Origin: Microbulbifer litoralis
Lineage (GTDB): Bacteria; Pseudomonadota; Gammaproteobacteria; Pseudomonadales; Cellvibrionaceae
Assembly: GCF_023634065.1 (NCBI RefSeq)
Contig: NZ_JALKCV010000010.1
Location: 62,001-126,000, forward strand
Length of the DNA stretch: 64,000 nt
Reading direction: 5' to 3'
In this document: one piece after another, positions 35,307-43,307 of the stretch
How the letters are laid out: every line of letters begins with the position of its first letter
Numbering within the stretch: the first letter of the stretch is position 1
Program-made: the position numbers and the translations under genes
Notes under the pieces: model-generated
The model's input: the letters and a program-made list of their open reading frames with translations, nothing else
The model's database searches: none
What the model was told of the DNA's origin: nothing

Positions 35307-37019
35307 CTATGTGAATAGATCTGGAAGAGACCGTCCCTCCGGCTTGTTCTCCTCTGTCTTTTCCCGTTTGAGTAATCGACTTATCAATATTTTTATCTGC
35401 TGCGTATTGAGCGGTTTTGGTGGTGTCAGGTAAAGGGCGGCATCCAATTGATCCTGTAGTTTCTCCAGTTCTTCAAAGTCCAGTTGCTCATTCATTTCGC
35501 TCAGGTTGTTTCCTGCCGCGTTGGGCCAGCGGGCGCGTATCCAGTTCATGGTCGCCTGCTGAATTTGTGTCGGGTCGTTACTTTCTACCGCTTGTTCCAG
35601 CGCTTGAGCCTGCCGCTCTGCACTTGGCCGCGGCTTGGCAGGGCCGGGTGCCGGGTTTTGGCTCTTTCTTTGGTGGAAGAAATACAATAGCCACAAAAGA
35701 TGCGACGCCAAGGCGGCAATGGCCAGGTTGCGCCAGAAGTTACTCTGGTCTTCCAGGGAGCTCCCGTTAGGCTGTAGGCCGGTTGAACCGCCGGGCTCTT
35801 GGGTTGCTGTGGCTGATGCCGCGCCGGTCACGGTAAACCGAAACGCCGGCAACTGAGTCGCCCGCTGCCGCCCGGTCTTGGTATCCCACCAAGTCACAGT
35901 AACGGCAGGCAACTGATAGTCCCCGGGCTTGGTCGCAACGATAGCCGTAGTCTCAATACGGCTGCCGATAACCCCGCTCTGGCCCAGTTGATCATCCTGC
36001 TGAGGCTGGTCCGGATAGGTCTTCAGTCCCTCCACATTGAGCTTGGGCAGCGGCGGCAGCTGGGCTGCACGCAGGCCTTCGGCGCGGATGGTTACTATGC
36101 GGGTGATGGGCTCGCCTACGGTAAAGGTCTGCGGATCCTTGCTCCAGCTCTGCACGATGCCGAGGCTGGCGGCCGGCAGCCAGTTGGCGCCACTGTAGCT
36201 GTCGGGTTTGGGCAGGACTTCGAGGCTTTGCGGTTGTGAGCGCAGTCTCAGTCTCTGTGTATTCCGGTTAAACAGCGAGAAGGGGTCGCGGCGACCGGCG
36301 ACGGCGACGTAGCTCAGTGCCGGGATGGTCAGCTGGCCGGAGCTTTCCGGGAAGACGGCGTAGGTCAGTTCGTAGACGGCGTGGCCGACGCCGTTGATGC
36401 GCCTTTCGTAGCGCTGCTCATCCACCTTTTCCACGTGGGCGCCGGGTACCTGTAGAGGCTCGGTGGCGATATCGTGCAGGCCGATGGTGGTGTAGAGGCG
36501 CACTTTGACCAGCAGCTGTTCCTGTACGTGCACCCGATCCTTGTCCAGCTCCACTTCCAGGAAGGCCTGGCGCTCGTCTGCGTCCGGGCTGGCGCCGGCT
36601 GCGGTGACGGTGATGGGGATGGCGTCGGAGACGGCGCCCTGGTAGTGCAGGGAGGGGACGAACAGTTTGCCTTCGCGTTTGGGGGCCAGGGTCAGCATCC
36701 ATTCTACGAAGCTCTCGGCGCGGCCGTTGATGACGCGGTACTGGTTGGATTGTTGGCGGGAAAGGATATCGAAATCCTGTTCGAGGAGTTCGAAGTCCGG
36801 TTGACCGCCGCTTTCATTGCCGGAATAGCGCAGGCGCAGGGTCAGGGTTTCGTCGATGCCGATTTTGTTGCGGTCGACGGTGGCGGTTAGTTGGTCGTCG
36901 GCGTGGGCGGTGGTGGCCAGCATTAACAGAAGCAGTAGCTGTAGGAGCTTGCTTGCAAGCGAATGGAAATGTTCGCCTGCGAGCGGGTTCCTGCGTTGGT
37001 TGTGAGGATCGATGGGCAC
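35307..37019 (-). CDS. batD: BatD-like (oxygen tolerance) membrane protein
   Basis: The mature part from DDQLTATVDRNKIGIDETLTLRL contains the repeated beta-sandwich domains of BatD proteins, and a C-terminal membrane segment FWRNLAIAALASHLLWLLYFF precedes a cytoplasmic helical tail. BatD works with the VWA proteins BatA/BatB in periplasmic stress or envelope complexes (known of the family, mechanism unclear). The start is uncertain: the sequence encoding the signal peptide (SLASKLLQLLLLLMLATTAHA) overlaps R5-type repeat DNA, and GTG 37019 lies in an R4 repeat. A 570-residue product is expected. Frames extending further upstream run through repeats into batB and were rejected. Confidence 0.82.
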   Translation of the reverse strand: MPIDPHNQRRNPLAGEHFHSLASKLLQLLLLLMLATTAHADDQLTATVDRNKIGIDETLTLRLRYSGNESGGQPDFELLEQDFDILSRQQSNQYRVINGRAESFVEWMLTLAPKREGKLFVPSLHYQGAVSDAIPITVTAAGASPDADERQAFLEVELDKDRVHVQEQLLVKVRLYTTIGLHDIATEPLQVPGAHVEKVDEQRYERRINGVGHAVYELTYAVFPESSGQLTIPALSYVAVAGRRDPFSLFNRNTQRLRLRSQPQSLEVLPKPDSYSGANWLPAASLGIVQSWSKDPQTFTVGEPITRIVTIRAEGLRAAQLPPLPKLNVEGLKTYPDQPQQDDQLGQSGVIGSRIETTAIVATKPGDYQLPAVTVTWWDTKTGRQRATQLPAFRFTVTGAASATATQEPGGSTGLQPNGSSLEDQSNFWRNLAIAALASHLLWLLYFFHQRKSQNPAPGPAKPRPSAERQAQALEQAVESNDPTQIQQATMNWIRARWPNAAGNNLSEMNEQLDFEELEKLQDQLDAALYLTPPKPLNTQQIKILISRLLKREKTEENKPEGRSLPDLFT

Positions 37020-37125
37020 GCTGCGCTTTGCCCATCCTACGGCGGGCTGGCGGGGGGCGCTCCCGAGCTCGGTGTTCCCCGGGCGGGCCCTCTCCCCCGG
37101 CCCTTCTCCCGGAGGAAGAGGGAAG
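36941..37125. repeat. Repeat mosaic at the batD start and batB-batD gap
   Basis: From left to right: an R5 element (GTAGGAGCTTGCTTGCAAGC, 36941) with a degenerate inverted partner to about 36995; a minus-oriented R4 copy at 37011-37040; and a GAGCTCGGTGTTCCC plus CTCTCCCCCGGCCC element at about 37070-37125, which recurs near 39186 and 41878. The first two lie within the region that must encode the batD start and signal peptide. Confidence 0.75.
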
Positions 37126-37168
37126 TTATATATTCCGTATTCCGAATTCATCATTCCGTATTCCTCTC

Positions 37169-39007
37169 CTACCATCTCTGGGTAGCGCCGTTTTCCGGCG
37201 GCTGCCATTCGCCGCTGCGGTAGGCGCGGCGGCGTTGCAGGCTTTCGTATTTGAATTTCTCGCGCATCAGGCCGGCCGGGTCGTCCGGGATCTGGCGCAA
37301 CCACTGGTCCAGGGCCTGTTGGGTCTCGGGGTCCAGGTCGCTTTCCCGGGCGCCGGCCTGTTGTTGTTGGCCCTGCTGCTCCCGTTGCTCCCCGTTTTTC
37401 GGCTGGCCCTGCTGCTTCTGCTTTTCGGCGTTCTGTTGCTCGCCGTCGCGGGACTTTTTGCCGGACTGTTGATCCCGGGGCTGGCTGTTCTGGGAGCCGG
37501 CATTCTGTTGGTTCTGCTGCTGGTTCTCGTTCTGCCCGGATTGTTGCTGGCCGGATTGCTGTTGCTTCTGGTCCTGTTGCTGTTTTTGTTGCTGGTCCTG
37601 GCCGGACTGTTGTTGCTGCTGTTGCTGTTTTTGCTGCAGCTCCTTGAGTTTCTGTGCGATTTCGCGATTGTGCTCGGCATCGGCCATCTGCGGCTGCTGC
37701 TTCAGGGCTTCGTCATAGGCGGCGATGGCCTCGCCGTAGCGGCCCTGCTGCGCCAGGCTGTTACCGAGATTGTACAGGCCGCGGGCGTCGCCGCTCTGGG
37801 CAAAGTCTTTCTGCGCGGCCGGGTAGTCGCCGGCGCGGTAATTGGCGGTGCCGCGCCACTGGGGATTCCTGAACGTCTTCGCTGCCTGTTCCGCCTTGCC
37901 TTCCTCCAGCAGGCGCCGGCCCTGCTGGTCGTCGCGCAGCCACAGATCGCCCTCTGCAGCCTGGGATTGTTGCGGCGGCAACAGCAGCAGCGCGATGGGC
38001 AGGGCGCAGGCGAGGGCGCCGCGGCGGAACAGCAGGGCGACAAACGGCAGCAGTAGCAGTGCCAGCCAGGGGCCCTCTTCGCGCCACTGGTCGAACTCGC
38101 GCTCGGTCAGTTGTGCCTGTTCCGGCGTCTCTCCCTCGGGCAGCAGGGCGGCGATATCGCTGTCAGTGACGCTGATTTCGGCGAAGCGGCCGCCGCTGTT
38201 GCGGGCCAGCTTGCCCAGTTGGCCGGCATCGAAATCGGCGATGATGATGGAGCCGCTGCTGTCGGTGACGAAGCCGCCGCTGTTGCCGCGTGGAATCGGG
38301 CTGCCTTCACCGCTGCCGACAGCGAGGATCGACAGGCTGACATCCCGGCCAGCCACCAGGCCGGCGACGGTACTGAGCGCACTCTCGTCGATGCCGTCGG
38401 TGACGGCGAGCAGCTGCCCGCGACCGGCGGCGCCGTCCTTCAGCAGCTGCATGCCGGTCTCCACCGCCATTTCGATATTGCTGCCGGGCACCGGAACGAT
38501 CGACGGCGACAGTGCCGGCACCAGGTTGGCGATGGTGGCGGTGTCTTCGGTCAGCGGGGTGACGATATGGGCCTCGCCGCCGTAGGCCACCAGTGCGGTG
38601 AGGCCGTCTTCTCGCTGGCGCAGTATGTCGAGGATCTTCAGGCGCGCGCGGGTCAGGCGGTCCGGTGACAGGTCTGTGGCCATCATCGACGGCGACAGGT
38701 CCAGCAGGATCACCAGTGCATCCTGGTTGCTGTAGACGGGCGTCGGCAGCTTGCGCCAGGCAGGGCCGGCCAGGGCGACAATCGCTGACGCCAGCAGCGC
38801 GAAGATCAGGCCGAACAGCCACGGGCGCTTGCTGCCGCCGCGCAGCACCAGGTGGGGCAGCAGTTCCGGGTCGATGACTTTCTGCAGCTGGCCGCTGTTG
38901 AGGGTGGTGCGGGCCAGCGCCCAGCAGAGCAGGGCGGCGGGGATCAGCAGCCACAGCAGGTGCGGGCGCAGGAAATGGAATTGGTGGAGGTCGGCAAGGA
39001 AATTCAT
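37169..39007 (-). CDS. batB: BatB-like VWA protein fused to TPR and Gln-rich region (BatB-BatC type)
   Basis: The 612-residue membrane protein has two N-terminal membrane segments (about 15-32 and 63-82), then a von Willebrand A domain with MIDAS residues in LVILLDLSPSMMATD near residue 95 and TDGIDES near 205. A third segment (ALLLLPFVALLF) lies near 320. The C-terminal TPR region (GDYPAAQKDFA, RGLYNLGNSLAQQGRYGEAI) is followed by a roughly 110-residue Gln/Lys/Asn-rich low-complexity stretch. The layout equals BatB and BatC joined. ATG 39007 overlaps the TGA of a 41-codon mini-ORF produced by a local duplication. Confidence 0.9.
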   Translation of the reverse strand: MNFLADLHQFHFLRPHLLWLLIPAALLCWALARTTLNSGQLQKVIDPELLPHLVLRGGSKRPWLFGLIFALLASAIVALAGPAWRKLPTPVYSNQDALVILLDLSPSMMATDLSPDRLTRARLKILDILRQREDGLTALVAYGGEAHIVTPLTEDTATIANLVPALSPSIVPVPGSNIEMAVETGMQLLKDGAAGRGQLLAVTDGIDESALSTVAGLVAGRDVSLSILAVGSGEGSPIPRGNSGGFVTDSSGSIIIADFDAGQLGKLARNSGGRFAEISVTDSDIAALLPEGETPEQAQLTEREFDQWREEGPWLALLLLPFVALLFRRGALACALPIALLLLPPQQSQAAEGDLWLRDDQQGRRLLEEGKAEQAAKTFRNPQWRGTANYRAGDYPAAQKDFAQSGDARGLYNLGNSLAQQGRYGEAIAAYDEALKQQPQMADAEHNREIAQKLKELQQKQQQQQQQSGQDQQQKQQQDQKQQQSGQQQSGQNENQQQNQQNAGSQNSQPRDQQSGKKSRDGEQQNAEKQKQQGQPKNGEQREQQGQQQQAGARESDLDPETQQALDQWLRQIPDDPAGLMREKFKYESLQRRRAYRSGEWQPPENGATQRW

Positions 39008-39164
39008 GTGATTGGCCTCCGGTTGGTGGGCCTGCGGCCCGTGCCGAGCTGGAGCTCGGCGTTCCCAGGGCGGAGCTGGAGCTCCGCGGTCCCGGGGTGG
39101 AATTGGTGGAGGTCGGTAAAGAAATTCATGTGGTCTGCCTCCGGCTGGCGGGCCTGGGGCCCGT
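38976..39164. repeat. 67-bp direct repeat duplicating the batA-batB junction
   Basis: Copy 1 (38976-39042) and copy 2 (39098-39164) match at about 59 of 67 positions, with a repeat offset of 122 bp. Each contains the start-codon region of batB and the upstream coding end of batA. The 55-bp spacer holds GAGCTGGAGCTC-type palindromes. Copy 2 carries the real end of batA; copy 1 carries the real batB start. Confidence 0.9.
39004..39129 (-). CDS. Duplication-derived 41-residue mini-ORF between batA and batB
   Basis: The ATG at 39129 overlaps the batA stop (ATGA), and its own TGA at 39004-39006 overlaps the batB ATG (ATGA). The product starts MNFFTDLHQFH, a copy of the BatB N-terminus MNFLADLHQFH, then diverges into sequence read from a palindromic spacer. 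It probably has no function as a protein but may keep ribosomes moving from batA to batB. The open frame could also be chance. Confidence 0.5.
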   Translation of the reverse strand: MNFFTDLHQFHPGTAELQLRPGNAELQLGTGRRPTNRRPIT

Positions 39165-40208
39165 CTGGCGGCGAGTACTCCCGGGCTCGGTGTTCCCGGG
39201 GCGGGCGAGCCGGAGCTTCGCGGTTGCGGCGCCCGGTAGCGGTGCCGCGGCCCACAGCAGTGCCAGTAGCAGGGCGGCGCCCAGCGGCCAGACGTACAGG
39301 GACTTCAGCGGGCGGTAGCTGGCGGCTTCCTGCTCCACCGGTTCCAGCTGGTCCAGTTCGCGGTAGATCTGCGCCAGCTCTTCCGGGTTGTGGGCGCGGA
39401 AATAGCGGCCGCCGGTTTTGTCGGCGATGGCCTGCAGGGTTTCGCTGTCCAGGTCGCGGGAGGGGTTGATGCGCCGCGCGCCGAAGCGGCTGCCGAGCAG
39501 GCCCGGCTGGACCATTTCCTCGGCGCCGATGCCGATGGTGTAGACCGTCACGCCGGCCTGCGCTGCCAGCTCGGCGGCTTTCAGGGGTGACACCTCACCG
39601 GCGGTATTGGCGCCGTCGGTCAGCAGGATCAGTACGCGCTGCTCCGCCGGTCGCTGGGTGAGACGTTTCACCGACAGGCCGATGGCATCGCCGATGGCGG
39701 TGCCCTGGCCGGCGAAACCGATCTGCGCTTCCTGCAGCAGGCTGTCCACCGTTTCCCGGTCGAAGGTCAGCGGTGCCTGCAGGTAGGCGCGGGTGCCGAA
39801 CAGCACCAGGCCCAGCCGATCGCCCTTGCGGCGCTCGACAAAGTCGCCGACGACATCCTTGACCGCGGCGATACGCATGGCGGGGCGGCCTTCCAGCAGC
39901 ATGTCCGGCGTCTCCATACTGCCGGAGATATCCACGGCCACCAGCAGGTCGCGGGCGCTGCTGGTCTGGGAGATGGGCTCGCCGTACCACTGCGGACGCG
40001 CGGCCGCAGTGATCAGCAGCGCCCAGATCAGGGTCAGCAGGGCCAGGTTCAGCAGGTTGCCGGGGCTGCCGCCACCGTGCTGGGAGAGCTCGGCATAGAA
40101 GGGCACTTTCAGAGCGCTGCTGAGCGGTCGTGCACGCGGCAGCAGCAGGCGCGTCAGCAGCGGCAGTGGCAGCAGTACGAAGACCCAGGGCCAGGCGAAT
40201 TCAAACAC
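39126..40208 (-). CDS. batA: BatA-like VWA-domain membrane protein
   Basis: The 360-residue protein has two N-terminal membrane segments (PWVFVLLPLPLLTRLLL and LNLALLTLIWALLITAAA). A VWA domain follows with full MIDAS residues: LLVAVDISGSMETPD near residue 90, the Thr of GQGTAIGDAIG, and LILLTDGANTAGE. A C-terminal membrane segment (LYVWPLGAALLLALLWAAA) completes it. The metal-ion-dependent adhesion site suggests divalent-cation-mediated partner binding on the periplasmic face. The last dozen residues lie in duplicated junction DNA. It overlaps the DUF4381 gene by 8 bp. Confidence 0.92.
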   Translation of the reverse strand: MFEFAWPWVFVLLPLPLLTRLLLPRARPLSSALKVPFYAELSQHGGGSPGNLLNLALLTLIWALLITAAARPQWYGEPISQTSSARDLLVAVDISGSMETPDMLLEGRPAMRIAAVKDVVGDFVERRKGDRLGLVLFGTRAYLQAPLTFDRETVDSLLQEAQIGFAGQGTAIGDAIGLSVKRLTQRPAEQRVLILLTDGANTAGEVSPLKAAELAAQAGVTVYTIGIGAEEMVQPGLLGSRFGARRINPSRDLDSETLQAIADKTGGRYFRAHNPEELAQIYRELDQLEPVEQEAASYRPLKSLYVWPLGAALLLALLWAAAPLPGAATAKLRLARPGNTEPGSTRRQTGPRPASRRQTT

Positions 40209-40767
40209 CGGTTGCCTCCGCGGTTGCCGCCTGTTGTTTTTGTTTTGTGGTCTCGGTCGAGTGCGATTCCACCCAGGCGATGGCGTATTCCGTCAGCGCG
40301 CGATTGCCGCTCTCGTCGGGTTGGTCGGCGCGATAGAGATGCTCCAGCAGGGCCTTCGCCGCCGCGTCCGGGCACTCGATGGCGGCGGTGTTGGCGAGAA
40401 ATTCGAGCCACTGCCGGCCGACCAGGTTGCCGCAGCGGGCGCGGCCGAAGGTGGTCACGGCGACCCGTTTCAGGATTTCGTTGATGTCCTGCGTGGCGCG
40501 GGGATCGGCCGGGTTGATGTCGCGCAGCAGGCGCACGGCCTCCTCGCGGTAGCGGTTTTGCTCGCGGCGTTTCCTGCGGCGGCGCAGCCACAGGAGTGCA
40601 ATGGCGATCGCGGCCAGCACCAGCGCGGCCAGCAACCACCAGCCGGGTGCGGGCGGCCACCAGCTGATCGGGGCCGGCTCCCGGATGTCGTGGAGTTGCG
40701 CCAGCAGTTCCTTTTCCTCGGGGGAGAGTTGCGGCGGCGCCGGTTGTTGTTGCAGAAGCCTTCTCAC
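40201..40767 (-). CDS. DUF4381 membrane protein of the moxR-bat operon
   Basis: The 188-residue protein has a short N-terminal part (LSPEEKELLAQLHDIREPAPISWWPPAPGWW), one membrane segment (LLAALVLAAIAIALLWL, about residues 48-65) and a cytoplasmic helical domain. This is the DUF4381 pattern seen between DUF58 and batA genes in moxR operons. The GTG at 40767 follows GGGAG at good spacing. The longer frame to 41088 runs antisense-like through repeats and part of the DUF58 gene, and was rejected. The function is unknown; an adaptor role in the VWA complex is inferred from position. Confidence 0.85.
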   Translation of the reverse strand: MRRLLQQQPAPPQLSPEEKELLAQLHDIREPAPISWWPPAPGWWLLAALVLAAIAIALLWLRRRRKRREQNRYREEAVRLLRDINPADPRATQDINEILKRVAVTTFGRARCGNLVGRQWLEFLANTAAIECPDAAAKALLEHLYRADQPDESGNRALTEYAIAWVESHSTETTKQKQQAATAEATGV

Positions 40768-40792
40768 AAGAAAGACTCCCGTTGCCCCGTTC

Positions 40793-40889
40793 GTAGGAGC
40801 CTGCTTGCAGGCGTGTAGGCTTGTAGGGTGCGCCGTGCGCACCGCTTGACCGGAGGGGTATCGTGCGTGGTGCGCACGGCGCACCCTGC
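40793..40889. repeat. R5 element followed by an inverted pair of R1 repeats
   Basis: GTAGGAGCCTGCTTGCAGGC at 40793 is R5. Plus-oriented R1 at 40823-40843 and minus-oriented R1 at 40869-40889 (core GGTGCGC-CGT-GCGCACC) are separated by 25 bp, a REPIN arrangement like 2113-2175. They fill the 133-bp gap between the DUF58 and DUF4381 genes. Confidence 0.87.
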
Positions 40890-40900
40890 GGGTAATCCTG

Positions 40901-41866
40901 TCACTGCGCGGGCCTCCGGTTTTTCTGTTGGCGCGAACCGTAAAAGGACAGCAGTGCTGGCACAAGTGGCTGCGTATTGTCGAAATCCAGCAGCGGCATG
41001 CGGTGCCGGCGGCAGAGTTGTTCCACTTCTTCCCGCGCCAGCGCCCGGCTCTCGGCGAAGTGTTCGCGCAGCGGGCGGCTGCCGGCATTCAGGAAGGTGC
41101 GCTGGCGGCCGTCGGAGATGGTCAGGGACTGCTGTGGCAGGTGGCGCTCCAGCGGGTCGGTGATACGCAGCACCTGCAGGTCCGCGTGGCGGTTCAGCAG
41201 GTAGAGTGGCTGCGCACAGCTCTCGTCCAGGTCGTGGCAGTCGCTGATCAGGAACAGGGCGCTGCCCGGGCGCGCGATGCGGCGCGCCTCCTCCAGCAGG
41301 GTTTTCAGCGGTTGGCTGCCGTCTGCCGGCACGGGGCTGTCCAATGAACCGGCCCGGTCGACCATATTGTGGATCATCGCCAGCACTGCGTGGTGGCTGC
41401 GGCGCGGGCGCACCGTATCGATGTCGTCGTCGGCGAACAGCAGCGCGCCGATACGGTCGCTGTGTTGCAGCCCGGCCCAGCCCAGGGCGGCGGCGATGCC
41501 GCTGGCGGCCACCGACTTGAATGCCAGTTGGCTGCCGAAGAACATCGGTGAGCGCAGGTCCAGCAGGATCACCACCGGCCGCTCGCGCTCCTCCTGGTAC
41601 AGCTTGGTGTGGGTCTTGCCGGTGCGGGCGGTCACGCGCCAGTCGATGGAGCGCACATCGTCGCCGGGCTGGTAGTCGCGCACTTCCTCGAAATTCATTC
41701 CGCGACCGCGGTAGCGGGTCAGCAGGCTGCCGGCCTGGTCGGCCTTGGCCAGGCGGGGTTTGAACAGCTGCAGCTGGCGGGCGATATAGCGCATCTGCAC
41801 CAGCGGCTCGACGGCGGGGTAGGCGCCGCGGAGTTCCAGGTCTGTGTGGTTCAGTACTTCGTGCAA
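40901..41866 (-). CDS. DUF58 domain protein (VWA-like) of the moxR operon
   Basis: The 321-residue protein carries the DUF58 hallmark GMNFEEVRDYQPGDDVRSIDWRVTARTG near residue 55, followed by a VWA-like fold with VVILLDLRSPMFFG and LFLISDCHDLDES. DUF58 proteins accompany MoxR ATPases and are thought to be their partners or substrates (family knowledge). No membrane segment is visible. The gap to moxR contains a heptamer tandem repeat, and the gap to DUF4381 contains repeats, so this operon is not tightly packed. Confidence 0.9.
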   Translation of the reverse strand: MHEVLNHTDLELRGAYPAVEPLVQMRYIARQLQLFKPRLAKADQAGSLLTRYRGRGMNFEEVRDYQPGDDVRSIDWRVTARTGKTHTKLYQEERERPVVILLDLRSPMFFGSQLAFKSVAASGIAAALGWAGLQHSDRIGALLFADDDIDTVRPRRSHHAVLAMIHNMVDRAGSLDSPVPADGSQPLKTLLEEARRIARPGSALFLISDCHDLDESCAQPLYLLNRHADLQVLRITDPLERHLPQQSLTISDGRQRTFLNAGSRPLREHFAESRALAREEVEQLCRRHRMPLLDFDNTQPLVPALLSFYGSRQQKNRRPAQ

Positions 41867-41969
41867 GATTCTACTGCCCTTTCCCCCGGCCCCTCTCCCG
41901 AGGGGAGAGAAGAGTTAAACTTTCGAGCTTGTTGGGGTTCGCAGAGCTCATCCCAACCTGCATGCTATT

Positions 41970-42014
41970 CGAGTCCCGAGTCCCGAGTCCCGAGTCCCGA
42001 GTCCCGAGTCCCGA
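41970..42014. repeat. Heptamer tandem repeat (CGAGTCC)6
   Basis: Six perfect copies of CGAGTCC plus CGA run right up to the moxR stop codon (the minus-strand TAA begins its complement at 42015). All copies are identical, which suggests recent expansion or slippage. It lies in the gap between moxR and the DUF58 gene, after a CTCTCCC-rich element at about 41878-41909. Confidence 0.95.
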
Positions 42015-43004
42015 TTAAATCGCCGGCACCTGCTGCAGCAACCGCGCGATCACCTGGTCCGCGTCGATGCCGGCGGCCTCCGCCTCGAAGCTGAGCAGCA
42101 GGCGGTGGCGCAGGATGTCCGGGGCCACGTCCATCACGTCGTCCGGGGTGACGAAGTCGCGGCCGGCCAGCCAGGCGCGGGCCCGCGCGCAGCGGTCGAG
42201 GGCGATCGTGGCCCGCGGACTGGCGCCAAAATCTAGCCAGGATGCCAGCTCGCTGTCATACTTCGCCGGCTCCCGGGTAGCAATGACAAGTTGGACAATA
42301 TAGGTCTCCACCGCCTCGACCATCTGCATTTCCAGAATCTGCTGTCGGGCGCGGAAAATGGCTTCCTGACCGATTTGTCCGGAAGGGCGATTTTCGCCAA
42401 GGCTTGCCTCGGATCTGGCCAGGCGCAAAATTTTCGCTTCCGCCTCGGCACCCGGATAGGCAAGATTCACCTGCATGAGGAACCTATCCAATTGTGCCTC
42501 TGGCAGCGGATAGGTCCCTTCCTGTTCTATCGGGTTTTGTGTTGCCATCACCAGGAATAAATCAGGCAGCGGATAGGTCTTGCGGCCCACGCTGATCTGG
42601 CGTTCCGCCATGGCCTCCAGCAGTGCCGATTGCACCTTGGCCGGCGCGCGGTTGATTTCGTCCGCCAGCACCAGGTTGTGGAACACGGGCCCGGGTTGAA
42701 AATGGAACTCTCCGGTTTCCGGTCGGTAGATATCGGTGCCGGTAATGTCCGCCGGCAACAGGTCCGGCGTAAATTGGACGCGATGGAAATCACCCTCTAT
42801 AGCTTCGCCCAGCGTCTTGATCGCCTTGGTCTTGGCCAGCCCCGGCGCGCCTTCCACCAGCAGGTGGCCGTCCGCCAGCAGGGCGATCAGTATGCGGTTG
42901 ACCAGGGTCTCCTGGCCGATGATCTGCTGTCCCAGCCAGTCGCCCAGGGAGATGATGCTGTCCCTGAGGTTCGGGTTTGCTTCCATAGCACTAGCGTCCG
43001 CCAT
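42015..43004 (-). CDS. moxR: MoxR-family AAA+ ATPase
   Basis: The 329-residue AAA+ protein has Walker A as GAPGLAKTKAIKTLG near residue 55, Walker B as LVLADEINRAPAKVQSALLEAMAE near residue 110, sensor 1 in ATQNPIEQEGTYPLPEAQLDRFL, and the C-terminal lid. These match MoxR AAA+ proteins, which act as chaperones for metal-cofactor insertion or complex assembly, often with DUF58 and VWA partners as here. ATG 43004 was used; MEANPN at 42986 is possible. It is the first gene of the minus-strand operon, divergent from the glutamate dehydrogenase gene. Confidence 0.93.
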   Translation of the reverse strand: MADASAMEANPNLRDSIISLGDWLGQQIIGQETLVNRILIALLADGHLLVEGAPGLAKTKAIKTLGEAIEGDFHRVQFTPDLLPADITGTDIYRPETGEFHFQPGPVFHNLVLADEINRAPAKVQSALLEAMAERQISVGRKTYPLPDLFLVMATQNPIEQEGTYPLPEAQLDRFLMQVNLAYPGAEAEAKILRLARSEASLGENRPSGQIGQEAIFRARQQILEMQMVEAVETYIVQLVIATREPAKYDSELASWLDFGASPRATIALDRCARARAWLAGRDFVTPDDVMDVAPDILRHRLLLSFEAEAAGIDADQVIARLLQQVPAI

Positions 43005-43307
43005 ATTCGTGTCACTTCTGTTGAGAATGATCCTTCTCCCGCCCGCCGGAAGACCGGCTATCTATCATCTTTATATATAGTCGCCGCCAATGCGGGTGGG
43101 TGTGTTGATTTTAGCGGCGCTCGCGGCGGAGGCAACCGTCGGACGCGATAGACAGCGCAGCGGGCACAAAGTTCAGCCTGCGCAGGGGCCGGGATGCCGG
43201 TCCGAAAGAATACAGGACTCCGGTGTACAGCCGGGAAACTGACGGTGTTGTTCTCGGGTCTGGGGTATACAGAACCGATGGAAAAGAATGAATTTGGGAG
43301 GTTCCCC
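43005..43307. promoter_or_regulatory. Divergent intergenic region between moxR and the glutamate dehydrogenase gene
   Basis: About 300 bp contain an AT-rich stretch (TTTATATATAG near 43070-43080) within otherwise GC-rich sequence, plausible for promoters in both directions. A TATACA at 43266-43271 precedes the GDH start, but no -35 partner fits normal spacing. No reading frame or repeat family member was seen. Confidence 0.35.

Noticed and set aside
36953..38056. A leucine-rich 367-residue frame opposite batB
   Set aside because: Its long Leu/Val runs arise from reading the Gln-rich batB segment on the other strand; no real membrane-protein pattern or start exists.
41970..42014. The heptamer array as a CRISPR array
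   Set aside because: The units are contiguous 7-mers without spacers and no cas genes are present.
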